A stretch of 61,746 bases of DNA from CAYGTO01 sp964352815. Its GTDB lineage: Bacteria > Pseudomonadota > Alphaproteobacteria > Rickettsiales > UBA3002. The stretch lies in the NCBI GenBank assembly GCA_964352815.1, contig CAYGTO010000011.1, positions 1 through 61,746 on the forward strand. The letters are read 5' to 3'. The notes under the pieces are model-generated. The model was not told the DNA's origin, ran no database searches, and worked only from the letters and a program-made list of their open reading frames with translations. The position numbers and the translations under genes are program-made. Position 1 is the stretch's first letter. Every line of letters starts with the position of its first letter. This document shows, piece by piece, positions 24,759-33,623 of this stretch.

Positions 24759-26147
24759 ATGTCACATCCAACGTCTAATGAAACTGAGACCATGCCAGAC
24801 GCGCTGACCCCGCCGGAAGCGAGCGATGTGCTGAAAGAGGTGCAAGGTGCGCTATCCGAGGGGCAGGAGGCGGTGGCAGCTGGGCTAGTGTTAGATCTAC
24901 ATGCTGCGGATCAGGCCGAGCTGATCGATGGGCTGAATTCGGAGATGCGAAAGCAGCTCACGCAAGAGCTAGGCGAAGCGTTTAACCATGAAGTGTTGCC
25001 GGATCTGTGCTCAGAAGCGGCCGATGATGTGCTTGAGGCACTTGGAACCAAGCGAAGCGCTGAGGCGCTGAGTCAGCTTGAGACCGATGATGCGGTTCAT
25101 ATCATCGAAGATTTGAAGACCGAGGATCAGGAAGAGCTTCTCCAGGCTGTTTCGAGGGAATACCGTAAAGAGCTGGAAGAAGGGCTTTCCTATCCGGAAG
25201 AGAGTGCCGGGCGGATGATGCGCAAGACGCTGGTCTGCGTGCCGGAATTCTGGACCGTTGGCGATGCGATCGATCACATGCGCGCGCAAGAAGAGCTGCC
25301 GTCAAACTTTTATGTGATTTACGTGATTGATCCGAAATATCGCCCACTTGGCCGGTTGCCGCTCGGCATATTGATGAATCATGGGCGAAAAACCAAACTT
25401 TCTGAGGTGATGGCTAAAGACACCTATGCGGTGAATACCGATACCGATCAGGAAGAGGTCGCGTTCATGTTCTCGAAATATGGGCTGGTGGAAGCGCCGG
25501 TGGTGAATCATGATGGGCGATTGGTTGGGACGATCACCGTCGATGATATTGTCGATGTTCTCCGGGAAGAAGATGAAGAGGATTTCCTTCTCTCAGCCGG
25601 TTTGAAGTCGCAAGATTTGCAAGCCTCACTGCAAGACACGGTGTCGCAGCGCTTTCCGTGGTTGTTTGTCAACCTTATTACCGCGATCTTGGCGTCAGTC
25701 GTGATCGGTTCGTTTACAGATACGATTGAACAGTTGGTGGCGCTGGCCGTATTGATGCCGATTGTCGCCTCGATGGGTGGCAATGCCGGCACGCAGTCGG
25801 TGACGGTGGCGGTGCGCGCGATCGCGACGAAACAGCTGCGCGATGATAATGCGCTCTATGTCGTGCGCAAAGAATTGCTGATTGGTCTCATGAATGGGCT
25901 GGGTATGGCGCTGATTATGGCGGGCGGTGCCTATTACTGGTATCAGAATATGGAATTGGCGCTGGTGTTCGCGTGCGCGACAATTATTACACTGACGGTG
26001 GCAGGGCTTTCTGGTGCGCTCGTCCCGGTAGTGCTTTCAAAAATGAACATCGACCCGGCAGTGGCGTCAGGCATTTTCCTGACCACCATCACCGATGTGG
26101 TCGGTTTCTTGACATTTCTCGGTCTTGCGGCGTGGTGGATAATTTAA
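24759..26147 (+). CDS. mgtE: Magnesium transporter MgtE
   Basis: MgtE is a Mg2+-gated channel in the inner membrane. The 462-residue protein has the helical N domain (residues about 25-140), a CBS pair (about 140-275, with DTDQEEVAFMFSKYGLVEAPVV and GTITVDDIVDVL), and five C-terminal membrane segments with MPIVASMGGNAGTQSVTV, the pore-region signature. Its stop abuts the bactofilin stop on the other strand with no gap. No M-box riboswitch is evident in the 132-bp upstream region. Confidence 0.95.
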   Translation: MSHPTSNETETMPDALTPPEASDVLKEVQGALSEGQEAVAAGLVLDLHAADQAELIDGLNSEMRKQLTQELGEAFNHEVLPDLCSEAADDVLEALGTKRSAEALSQLETDDAVHIIEDLKTEDQEELLQAVSREYRKELEEGLSYPEESAGRMMRKTLVCVPEFWTVGDAIDHMRAQEELPSNFYVIYVIDPKYRPLGRLPLGILMNHGRKTKLSEVMAKDTYAVNTDTDQEEVAFMFSKYGLVEAPVVNHDGRLVGTITVDDIVDVLREEDEEDFLLSAGLKSQDLQASLQDTVSQRFPWLFVNLITAILASVVIGSFTDTIEQLVALAVLMPIVASMGGNAGTQSVTVAVRAIATKQLRDDNALYVVRKELLIGLMNGLGMALIMAGGAYYWYQNMELALVFACATIITLTVAGLSGALVPVVLSKMNIDPAVASGIFLTTITDVVGFLTFLGLAAWWII

Positions 26148-26663
26148 TTAGACTTTAATCTCGCTATGGATGAGGCGAATGCTGTCCTCATCATCATTCT
26201 CGAACCCATCATCGCTTTCTTCTTCCGCCATAATTTGATCGATGAGGTCAATGTCATCTTCACCCATATCATCATCGATGAAGACCTTATCCATGCGCTT
26301 GAACTTGCCATCGACAAAGGCGCCATCTTCCACAGAGAGGGATTCATGCATGATCACCCCTTCGACCTTGGCACTGGAGTGGAGCGTAATGTTCTTGGCT
26401 TTGACGAGGCCACGCACGGATCCAAAGATCTGAATTGCATCCGCTACCACATCGCCATTGACGATGCCATGGGTGCGGATGATCACTTCCTTACATTTGA
26501 CATTGCCATCCACCTTGCCTTCCAGGTCGATAAAGCCATCGCTTGCAATGTTGCCAAGCACGAACATGTCCGCCGACACCACAGAGGGTGAATTCTGGCG
26601 CAATGTAGAACGTGGCTGATGCTGGGTGGTTTCTTTGGGCTTTCCGAAGTTAAACACGGACAC
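26148..26663 (-). CDS. Bactofilin family polymer-forming protein
   Basis: Bactofilins are cytoskeletal beta-helix proteins that polymerise at the membrane and recruit cell-wall enzymes. The 171-residue product has a polar N-terminal tail, a central repeat of short strands (GNIASDGFIDLEGKVDGNVKC, GIVNGDVVADAIQIFGSVRG, SAKVEGVIMHESLSVEDGAF; residues about 35-125) and an acidic C-terminal tail. The upstream gene on the same strand is an M23 peptidase, the usual partner for bactofilins in shape control. Confidence 0.9.
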   Translation of the reverse strand: MSVFNFGKPKETTQHQPRSTLRQNSPSVVSADMFVLGNIASDGFIDLEGKVDGNVKCKEVIIRTHGIVNGDVVADAIQIFGSVRGLVKAKNITLHSSAKVEGVIMHESLSVEDGAFVDGKFKRMDKVFIDDDMGEDDIDLIDQIMAEEESDDGFENDDEDSIRLIHSEIKV

Positions 26664-26714
26664 TCACTTTCTTAAAATGGCACACTATGATTAAGATGTA
26701 CCATCAATGGTGAA

Positions 26715-27887
26715 TTAATTCAACATTTCTCCTGCACGGAGGAAGCGTTTCGGGTTCAGGGTCTTGTTGTTGAAACGCACTTCATAATGCAGATGGTCAC
26801 CCGTACTTCGGCCTGAGCTGCCTTGAATGCCAATCACGTCGCCTGCTTTGATTTCCTGACCGTCTTCCACCAGCGACTTACGCATATGGCCATAGCGTGT
26901 CACCACACCATATTCGTGGTCTATATCAACGGTAACACCGTACCCGCCTCGGCGACCTGAAAAGCTGACCACCCCATCAGCGGGGGCGTAAACGCGTGCG
27001 CCATATGGGCCAGCAAAGTCTAGTCCACTATGATGAGCAGGCTTTTTCGTGAAAGGATCGCGGCGCACACCAAAACCGCTCGTAAGCCGGTAATCTTTCA
27101 TTGGCGCGCTAAGCGGCAACTCTTCCGACACTTGATGAAGGAGCATTAACTGTTTCAAATCACGATAAATTGCTTCGCCACCATCGTCGAGCAATGTTGC
27201 ATTATTGGGCAAGAATGGCCCACCCACCGCATCATCGCTAAAGAACCACGAAGTTTCCTCTTCATCGACCTTATCTTGTGCTTTTGCTTCAATCTCGCGT
27301 ACCGGAAGGCCGGTAGCCGCAATGATCTGTTTCAGCTCTTTAATCTTGCCTTGCGTGGTGTCTTCTACCAAGCGAATCAGTTCTTCATGCGCTTCACGCA
27401 GCTCACGTACGGTGGTTTCCAAGAAAGCAATACGCGCGAAGATAATGTCACCGTCAATGCCCGTGGTCGTTTCCGATACGCTCTCACGGATATCAGGGAT
27501 TTCTTGTGACTCAGTATTTTCATACTGCTTGATCACAAACTTGGAATAATCGCTCATTTTCGCCTTGTCGTCCTGCTTCATTAGCCCCATCAGGTCGCGC
27601 TTAAGTAAGGAGAACTCATTCTCAATTTTCTTCGCGCGGAGCGATTCGGACGCAATCTCTTTCTCTTTCGCAGCTAGTTCTTTTTTCGCCGCCATGTAAT
27701 TTCCGGTCGAATAAGAAATCCATGAAACGAGCATAATCACCGCTGCGATACTCAGTAGCTGCACGCGGCCATCAATCGGATAGTGATCGCGTTTGTGATT
27801 CGAAATCACGATCACAGTACGCTTACAGAACAGGCGATCGAAGAAACTACGAATACGTTTCATTAGGGAAGGGCGATATGGTCTCAT
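26715..27887 (-). CDS. M23 family peptidoglycan endopeptidase, membrane anchored
   Basis: It probably cuts peptide cross-links in the cell wall. The 390-residue protein has a basic cytoplasmic start, one membrane helix (about 43-65), a long coiled-coil region (about 68-200) and a C-terminal LytM domain with HHSGLDFAGPYGARVYAPADGVV and GDHLHYEVR, holding the His, Asp and HxH zinc ligands. It is 51 bp upstream of the bactofilin gene and likely co-transcribed with it. Confidence 0.93.
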   Translation of the reverse strand: MRPYRPSLMKRIRSFFDRLFCKRTVIVISNHKRDHYPIDGRVQLLSIAAVIMLVSWISYSTGNYMAAKKELAAKEKEIASESLRAKKIENEFSLLKRDLMGLMKQDDKAKMSDYSKFVIKQYENTESQEIPDIRESVSETTTGIDGDIIFARIAFLETTVRELREAHEELIRLVEDTTQGKIKELKQIIAATGLPVREIEAKAQDKVDEEETSWFFSDDAVGGPFLPNNATLLDDGGEAIYRDLKQLMLLHQVSEELPLSAPMKDYRLTSGFGVRRDPFTKKPAHHSGLDFAGPYGARVYAPADGVVSFSGRRGGYGVTVDIDHEYGVVTRYGHMRKSLVEDGQEIKAGDVIGIQGSSGRSTGDHLHYEVRFNNKTLNPKRFLRAGEMLN

Positions 27888-27993
27888 ACTCTAGCAATCC
27901 TCTCATTCTAATATGCGGCCAACCGGGCGCGCATAACATGATCACTTGCCAGAGCATCATGACAGTCGTGAATGGTTTCTATTCTATTTTTAT

Positions 27994-29310
27994 TTACGCG
28001 ATATGTTCTAAGCATGCTGCGAAAAAACCATCCGTTTGATGACGATGAGGAAGTGCCTGAATGGCGGTTCCCACACCTTCGATCCAACTATAAAATTCAT
28101 TCCATGTTTCTGGCAGATCAGCAATACGGAAGTCCGGATTGTCCACACAGAACGCCCCAATTATAGCCTCGTTTTCCTGGCTGTAAAGGGAACAGGTGCT
28201 ATATACGATAGATCCTCCAGGTTTCACAAATTGGCTTGCTGCGGCGAGAATGGAGGCCTGCTTCTTGGCGAAGGCGTGAATATCCTCTTCCATGTAGCGC
28301 CAGCGGCCATCTGGATTGCGCCGCCACGTGCCGCTCCCACTGCATGGGACATCCACCAACACCCAGTCAGCTGTACGTTTATAGGGCGCAAGCGCTTCAT
28401 CCTGTTCCCCTTTGATACAGCGCATCAGCACATTGTGCACGCCAGCGCGCTTAAGCCGGGGTTTCATCTGTTTGAGGCGTTTCGCATCGGTATCCCAGGC
28501 ATAAACGGTGCCTTCGCCCCTCATTTTCTCCGCAATGGCGAGCGTTTTTCCGCCTGCGCCTGCACAAAAATCGATGACGGTATCGCCGGGTTCGGCTTGG
28601 ACAAGCGAGGCGACCAGCTGTGAGCCTTCATCCATTACTTCGACGCTGCCATCCTTATAGACATCGAGCGCCTGAATCGAAAGCCGCTCGCGCAGGCGAA
28701 TCCCCAGCGGGCTATGCGGTGTTTGCGCGGGGTTATGGCCAAGCTTATCCAGCTCAAAAATGATATCTTCGCGCGAGCCTTTCAGCGGGTTAACGCGCAG
28801 ATCAACCGGTGCCTGCTGTTCGAGGGCGCCCATCGCTTCTTCGAAATGATCGCCAAATTTCTCTTTCAGCCATGGTGCGGCGAAATCGGGGATATTATGA
28901 CGTGCCCAATCGGGCATCTCATCGGTGATCAGGGCGGTGCCTTCCGCGGCATCGATCAGCATTTGCTCGCGCAGGGAAAGCGGCTCTGGAGCGTGGTGTT
29001 TGCCGGTAAACATATGCTCAATTTCATGGCGCGTCAGGCCGCCATCGGTCGCAAGTAACATCAGCACCATCTCACGCGGCTGCGCTTCCATATTCTCTTG
29101 CTCAAGGCGCCATTCCAGCGCGCCGCCCTTGCGAATAATCGCATAAACATAATTGGAGACTTCGCGGCGATCTTTGCTGCCCATATAGCGCCGGTCGCGG
29201 TAATAGCGGCCAATGAGCACGTCAGCAGGGACCATCTCGCCCGATGACCAGGCGTTATTCATATGCTCAAGCACTTCTATGACGGCGGCGATCCGCGCAT
29301 CTTGTTTCAT
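27994..29310 (-). CDS. RsmB/NOP family RNA (cytosine-5-)methyltransferase
   Basis: This family methylates cytosine-5 in rRNA; RsmB acts on C967 of 16S rRNA. The N-terminal part is helical and NusB-like. The methyltransferase domain has DFCAGAGGKTLA (SAM binding, near 245), VDVPCSGSGTWRRNPD with the first conserved Cys and SIVYSTCSLY with the catalytic Cys. The ATG at 29310 preceded by TAGGA is preferred over a TTG two codons before. It follows guaB by a few bases. RsmF or another NOP-family role is possible. Confidence 0.88.
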   Translation of the reverse strand: MKQDARIAAVIEVLEHMNNAWSSGEMVPADVLIGRYYRDRRYMGSKDRREVSNYVYAIIRKGGALEWRLEQENMEAQPREMVLMLLATDGGLTRHEIEHMFTGKHHAPEPLSLREQMLIDAAEGTALITDEMPDWARHNIPDFAAPWLKEKFGDHFEEAMGALEQQAPVDLRVNPLKGSREDIIFELDKLGHNPAQTPHSPLGIRLRERLSIQALDVYKDGSVEVMDEGSQLVASLVQAEPGDTVIDFCAGAGGKTLAIAEKMRGEGTVYAWDTDAKRLKQMKPRLKRAGVHNVLMRCIKGEQDEALAPYKRTADWVLVDVPCSGSGTWRRNPDGRWRYMEEDIHAFAKKQASILAAASQFVKPGGSIVYSTCSLYSQENEAIIGAFCVDNPDFRIADLPETWNEFYSWIEGVGTAIQALPHRHQTDGFFAACLEHIA

Positions 29311-29318
29311 GATCAATC

Positions 29319-30791
29319 CTAACTAGTGACGCGGTAATTCGGCGATTCTCGGGTAATCGTAATGTCATGCGCATGCGATTCGCGCAGGCCTGCGCCGGTG
29401 ATACGCACGCATTCGCAGCGTTTTTGCATGTCTTTGATGGTGGCATTGCCAGTATAGCCCATGGCCGAGCGCAAGCCGCCCATCAGCTGATGCACCACAT
29501 CGGCGACCGGCCCTTTATAAGGCACGCGGCCTTCGACGCCTTCGGGCACGAGTTTGAGCGCTTCATTGACATCCTGCTGGAAATAGCGATCGGCCGAGCC
29601 TTTCGCCATCGCGCCTACCGAGCCCATGCCGCGGTAGGTTTTATAGGAGCGACCTTGATAGAGAATCACTTCGCCCGGGCTTTCTTCCGTGCCCGCGAGC
29701 AGGGAACCGATCATCACGCAATCTGCCCCGCCTGCAATGGCTTTAGCGACATCGCCGGAATATTTAATGCCGCCATCGGCGATCAGTGGAATATCCTTGC
29801 GGCTGCACACCCGCGCGACGGCCATCACCGCGCTGAGCTGCGGTACGCCGACACCGGCGACAATGCGCGTGGTACAGATCGATCCGGGACCAATCCCCAC
29901 CTTCACCGCATCGGCGCCCGCCTTAATCAACGCTTCTGCGCCTTCGGCGGTTGCAATGTTTCCTGCGATCACGGCGACGGAACCGGTCAGCCCTTTGCAG
30001 CGTTTGACCATCTCGAGCACACCTTTGGAATGGCCATGCGCCGTGTCGACGACGATAGCATCGACACCGGCCCCAATCAGTGCCTGCGCACGCTCTTCGC
30101 TGGTTTTATCAGTGCCAATTGCGGCGGCGACGCGCAAACGGCCTTTGCTATCCTTCGTCGCCAACGGGTGCTGGGCTGCGCGCTCAATGTCGCGCACGGT
30201 GATCAGGCCAATACATTTCCCTGCTTCATCGACGACGATAAGCTTCTCGATGCGGTGCTGGTGCAAGAGTTTCTTTGCTTCGGTGCGGTCGATATCTTCT
30301 TTCACCGTCACCAAACTTTCTTGTGTCATCAGCTCACGCACGGGCTGATTGGTGTTCTCGGCAAAGCGCATATCGCGGTTGGTGAGAATGCCGACCAGTG
30401 TGCCGTCTTTCTCGCAGACCGGGAAGCCGGTGATCGTATGTTCCGCCATCAGCGCAAGCGCGTCGCTCAGCGTCGCATCAGGATGAATCGTAATTGGGTC
30501 GACCACCATGCCCGATTCAAACTTTTTCACGCGGCGCACTTCAGCGGCCTGCTGTTCAATCGTCAAATTCTTGTGAATGACACCAATTCCGCCTTGCTGC
30601 GCCATGGCAATGGCCAAAGCGCTTTCGGTCACCGTATCCATCGCCGAAGAAATCAGCGGGATTCCAAGCGGAATGTCGCGGGTCAAATAGCTGGTAGTAT
30701 CGGCTTGGGTGGGGACAATTTCCGATGCGGCGGGCACCAGAAGAATATCGTCAAAGGTGAGGGCTTCGGGGATGTCATGTGTGTCGTACAT
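29319..30791 (-). CDS. guaB: Inosine-5'-monophosphate dehydrogenase
   Basis: GuaB oxidises IMP to XMP, the committed step to GMP. It has FDDILLVPAASE at the start, an inserted CBS pair (about 90-210), IAGNIATAEGAEALIKAGADAVKVGIGPGSICTT split around the loop with the catalytic Cys, ADGGIKYSGDVAKAIAGGADCVM, and GMGSVGAM. The frame stays open to 30938, but family length (490 residues) points to the ATG at 30791. ATGs at 30803 and 30827 remain possible. A co-transcribed rsmB-like gene follows. Confidence 0.95.
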   Translation of the reverse strand: MYDTHDIPEALTFDDILLVPAASEIVPTQADTTSYLTRDIPLGIPLISSAMDTVTESALAIAMAQQGGIGVIHKNLTIEQQAAEVRRVKKFESGMVVDPITIHPDATLSDALALMAEHTITGFPVCEKDGTLVGILTNRDMRFAENTNQPVRELMTQESLVTVKEDIDRTEAKKLLHQHRIEKLIVVDEAGKCIGLITVRDIERAAQHPLATKDSKGRLRVAAAIGTDKTSEERAQALIGAGVDAIVVDTAHGHSKGVLEMVKRCKGLTGSVAVIAGNIATAEGAEALIKAGADAVKVGIGPGSICTTRIVAGVGVPQLSAVMAVARVCSRKDIPLIADGGIKYSGDVAKAIAGGADCVMIGSLLAGTEESPGEVILYQGRSYKTYRGMGSVGAMAKGSADRYFQQDVNEALKLVPEGVEGRVPYKGPVADVVHQLMGGLRSAMGYTGNATIKDMQKRCECVRITGAGLRESHAHDITITRESPNYRVTS

Positions 30792-30845
30792 AGTTTGTCC
30801 CATGCTTAAGGGTGATTTCGGTGTCATGTCCGTACTCGAATCCTC

Positions 30846-30862
30846 ATGTACTTCAAGTACAT
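30846..30862. promoter_or_regulatory. Perfect 17-bp palindrome upstream of guaB
   Basis: ATGTACTT-C-AAGTACAT lies about 55 bp before the chosen guaB start, next to TGTCCGTACTCGAATCCTC. It may be an operator or part of another dispersed repeat. The sequence alone does not decide. Confidence 0.35.
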
Positions 30863-30990
30863 TGCGGTTCTGCGTGCGGGCATTTCTAGAAATCCCCTCA
30901 TAAGCCTGAAACAGCTTACCTGACGCGGTGCTCCGCAATTCACGGTTTTGTAACGTGGATGGGGCGGGATGTCACGTGGTTTTTTTATCT

Positions 30991-31087
30991 GTCATTGCCT
31001 GAATACAGAGTATTCTAAGGCAATCCAGGGCGGTACGTGCGATGTTTCTGGATTCCCCTAGAATCGCAAAGCGATTCGGGGAATGAC
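30991..31087. repeat. REPIN-like palindrome doublet, left of GIY-YIG gene
   Basis: Two palindromes in inverted orientation: GTCATTGCCTGAAT...ATTCTAAGGCAATCCAG (30991-31028) and CTGGATTCCCCTAGAATCG...CGATTCGGGGAATGAC (31048-31087). Together they have outer ends GTCATT/AATGAC. The second unit is nearly identical to 31501-31540. Confidence 0.85.
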
Positions 31088-31101
31088 AAAAGAAGGAAGC
31101 T

Positions 31102-31142
31102 GTCATACCCTGAATGGCGTCAGCCATTCTAAGGGTATCCAG
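31102..31142. repeat. Single palindrome directly before GIY-YIG pseudogene
   Basis: GTCATACCCTGAATGGC...GCCATTCTAAGGGTATCCAG, five bases before the ATG of the GIY-YIG remnant. It is a near-identical direct repeat of 31441-31481, which starts four bases after that gene's stop. Confidence 0.85.
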
Positions 31143-31147
31143 AAATC

Positions 31148-31436
31148 ATGACACAATACGCGGTCTATATTCTAACAAATGAGCGCAATGGAACGCTTTA
31201 TGTAGGGATCGAACAACTTGGTACGGCGTATTTATGAGCACAAGCAGGAAGCTATCGAAGGATTTACGCAACAATACAATGTAAAGCAACTCGTCTATTA
31301 CGAACTCACCGATTCGGTTGAAGCCGCTATTCACCGTGAGAAACGCCTAAAAAAATACACGCGAAGGGCCAAACTGAAGTTGATTGAAAAAGAGAATCCG
31401 CAATGGCAGGATTTGTATGAGTCCATTATAGGTTAA
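31148..31436 (+). pseudogene. Small GIY-YIG nuclease, frameshifted
   Basis: Small single-domain GIY-YIG proteins of about 95 residues are widespread; their role is unclear. The first frame reads MTQYAVYILTNERNGTLYVGI, the GIY-YIG start, then runs off to a stop. From about 31210 the next frame supplies the rest: NNLVRRIYEHKQEAI, YELTDSVEAAIHREKRLKKY and a C-terminal PQWQDLYESI. One indel near GGGATCGAAC therefore breaks the gene. It is tightly enclosed by palindromic repeats on both sides. Confidence 0.85.
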
Positions 31437-31440
31437 ATAT

Positions 31441-31540
31441 GTCATACCCTGAATGGCATTAGCTATTCTAAGGGTATCCAGAGCAATAGGCGCGATTTTT
31501 CTGGATTCCCCTAGAATCGCACAGCGATTCGGGGAATGAC
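31441..31540. repeat. REPIN-like palindrome doublet, right of GIY-YIG gene
   Basis: GTCATACCCTGAATGG...CTAAGGGTATCCAG (31441-31481) and, inverted, CTGGATTCCCCTAGAATCGC...GCGATTCGGGGAATGAC (31501-31540). The whole unit ends GTCAT/ATGAC and is a clear relative of the left doublet. It lies in the convergent space before the rlmE stop. Confidence 0.87.
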
Positions 31541-31555
31541 ATCACTTAAAGATTC

Positions 31556-32215
31556 TCACCCCCGATACCCCATTGCAACCACATAGCTTTCGGCGGAGTC
31601 TTTACGGCTGGCGTTGGGTTTGGCGTGTTTGACGGTCTCGAATTCCTTCTGCATGGTCTGGAGCAGTTGGTTTTCTGTGCCACCGCGCAGCACCTTGCAT
31701 AAAAACACCCCGCCCGGTGCGAGCACGTCTTGCGCAAAATCATAGGCGAGTTCGCACAGCATCATGATGCGTAAATGATCCGTTTTAGCGTGCCCCGTCG
31801 TGTTCGCCGCCATATCGGACATCACCACATCAGCCTTGCCATCCATATGAGTGATGAGCATGTCTGGCGCATCATTGTCGGTGAAATCATGCTGAAGGAA
31901 GGTCGCGCCAGCGAGCGGTTCAATCTCGAGCAGGTCAATGCCCACCACCTGCGCCTGTGTGCCGCAGACTTCAAACGCCACCTGGCTCCAGCCGCCCGGT
32001 GCCGCGCCCAAATCGACGACCTTTTGTTTCGGTTTCAGAAAATCAAATTTCTCATTCAGCTCCAGCAGCTTATAGGCGGCGCGCGAGCGATAACCCTCTT
32101 CCTTGGCGCGCATCACATAAGGGTCATTCAGCTGGCGCTGAAGCCAGCGCGTAGAGGATTTCTTGCGGCCTTTCGCGGTTTTGACGCGGACAGATTCGTA
32201 TCGTTTTCCAGTCAT
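31556..32215 (-). CDS. rlmE: 23S rRNA (uridine-2'-O-)methyltransferase RlmE
   Basis: RlmE (RrmJ/FtsJ) methylates the 2'-O of U2552 in the 23S A loop. The 219-residue product shows RSRAAYKLLELNEKF with the first catalytic Lys, VVDLGAAPGGWSQVAF (SAM site), VMSDMAANTTGHAKTDH with the catalytic Asp, and GGVFLCKVLRGG with the second Lys. Length is typical (209 in E. coli). Confidence 0.95.
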   Translation of the reverse strand: MTGKRYESVRVKTAKGRKKSSTRWLQRQLNDPYVMRAKEEGYRSRAAYKLLELNEKFDFLKPKQKVVDLGAAPGGWSQVAFEVCGTQAQVVGIDLLEIEPLAGATFLQHDFTDNDAPDMLITHMDGKADVVMSDMAANTTGHAKTDHLRIMMLCELAYDFAQDVLAPGGVFLCKVLRGGTENQLLQTMQKEFETVKHAKPNASRKDSAESYVVAMGYRG

Positions 32216-32311
32216 GAGCGTATTATATCCCTTCTTTTAGAAGTTTGACTAGAAAAAGTGAAGCTAACCTATGAACCACGCTTACGCTACCGCTCCGGCG
32301 GTTCGAACGAT

Positions 32312-32332
32312 AAAACAATTCTCAATTGTTTT
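32312..32332. repeat. AT-rich hairpin repeat, copy 1
   Basis: AAAACAATT-CTC-AATTGTTTT, a 9-bp stem with a CTC loop, between rlmE and the Ppx/GppA gene. It is the same structure as 56452-56472, with one base pair changed on both strands (A-T to G-C). Confidence 0.6.
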
Positions 32333-32342
32333 ATTGGCGTTC

Positions 32343-33431
32343 TCACCCATGATATTCGCGCATCAGTGAGACAATGATTCCCTCGCGCACGCCGCGATCG
32401 GCAATGGTGATATGCTCCACCGGCCAGACGCGGGCGATGGCTTCAAAAATCGCGCAGCCAGAGAGAATAAAGTCAGTGCGTGCGGAGCCGATGCACGGGT
32501 GTGTCGCGCGTTCGGTCGGGGTCATCTGCATCAGGCTGTCGGTCGCCTTGCGTGCATCTTCGATCGACATTTTGAGCCCGTCAATTTTCGAGCGATCATA
32601 GTGCTTCAAATTCAGGTGTATCGCAGCCAGTGTGGTAACGGTTCCGGATGTGGAAAGAACTTGAACCTTGTTATCGCGGATCTGGGTGGAGATGCCATTG
32701 GCGCGGTCCATCGGCAGGAGTTTTTGCGCGATTTGATCGACAATCTCATCGAAATACATCTCGGTAAAGGCCGCACCACCGAACCGCTCCGACATGTTCA
32801 TCACCCCATAAGGAAGCGACAGCCAATCTTGGATCAGATGGCGTTTGTGGGAGCTGATCGGCTGGTCTGGGTCAATCCGCACCCAGAGGAACTCGGTCGA
32901 TCCGCCGCCAATATCGAAGGCGAGAGCGAAGCGTGTGTCTTTATGAAGCAGCGATGAGCAGCCAAGGAAGGCGAGGCGTGCCTCTTCTTCGCTGGAAATA
33001 ATATCGATATCGATGCCGACTTGCTCGCGCACCCGCTCTAAAAACCAATCGGCATTTTCTGCTCGTCGGCAGGCTTCGGTCGCGACAAAGCGCCCTTGGG
33101 TCAGCGAGAATTTATCGAGCTTGCGCTTGCAGGTTTGCAGCGCTTTCAGCGTTCGATCGACCGCTTCTTCATTAAGTTTTTCGGTGTCACTTAGCCCTTC
33201 GCCTAGCCGGACAATACGTGAGTAAGAATCATAGACCCGCAAGTCTTTCGACTCATTTTCACCGGGTGCAGCGACCAAAAGGCGGCAATTATTTGTGCCG
33301 AGGTCAAGCGCGGCATAGAGCTCGCTTGGCAGCGGTTGTTGGCGACGTTTATGGCGTGAGCGGCGTGATTTTGAACGGTCGTTAGGCTCGTTTGGCTGAG
33401 AAGGAGAGTGATCAGATTCAGGGCTACGCAT
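32343..33431 (-). CDS. Ppx/GppA family phosphatase
   Basis: Enzymes of this family remove phosphate from polyphosphate (Ppx) or pppGpp (GppA). The 362-residue protein has a basic low-complexity N-terminus (residues 1-35), the ASKHA phosphate-1 motif ALDLGTNNCRLL, FVATEACRRAENA, the phosphate-2 motif ALAFDIGGGSTEF and a late STSGTVTTLAAIHL. It is the short form lacking the C-terminal HD domain. It lies upstream of rlmE on the same strand. Which substrate it prefers cannot be told. Confidence 0.88.
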   Translation of the reverse strand: MRSPESDHSPSQPNEPNDRSKSRRSRHKRRQQPLPSELYAALDLGTNNCRLLVAAPGENESKDLRVYDSYSRIVRLGEGLSDTEKLNEEAVDRTLKALQTCKRKLDKFSLTQGRFVATEACRRAENADWFLERVREQVGIDIDIISSEEEARLAFLGCSSLLHKDTRFALAFDIGGGSTEFLWVRIDPDQPISSHKRHLIQDWLSLPYGVMNMSERFGGAAFTEMYFDEIVDQIAQKLLPMDRANGISTQIRDNKVQVLSTSGTVTTLAAIHLNLKHYDRSKIDGLKMSIEDARKATDSLMQMTPTERATHPCIGSARTDFILSGCAIFEAIARVWPVEHITIADRGVREGIIVSLMREYHG

Positions 33432-33553
33432 GGGAACACTCGCTTCGTCAATGGGTTAGATTTGACCTTGAAGGTGATCTAATATCAATATCTTAGGAAA
33501 AGCGCCAGAAAATTTTTCCTCATATCGATATTCTTAGCGCGAAGTGGGCGAGA

Positions 33554-33568
33554 TTAATAAAATTTTAA
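33554..33568. promoter_or_regulatory. CtrA-like site (TTAA-N7-TTAA)
   Basis: TTAA (33554-33557), seven bases, TTAA (33565-33568), about 56 bp upstream of the pentapeptide-repeat gene. This is the full CtrA box of Alphaproteobacteria. The surrounding DNA is AT-rich, so a chance match is possible. Confidence 0.35.
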
Positions 33569-33623
33569 ATATTCTCTGACATACTGATAATTCGATAAAA
33601 ATAACATTTGGGGCGTGTCGTCT

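Noticed and set aside
29367..30809. 480-codon open frame on the plus strand across guaB
   Set aside because: It lies fully antisense to guaB, whose motifs and catalytic Cys are clear. Its translation is rich in His and Ala without a domain, typical of a shadow frame at this GC content.
30991..31540. CRISPR array
   Set aside because: The repeats are palindromes of unequal spacing, in inverted pairs, with no regular spacers and no cas genes.
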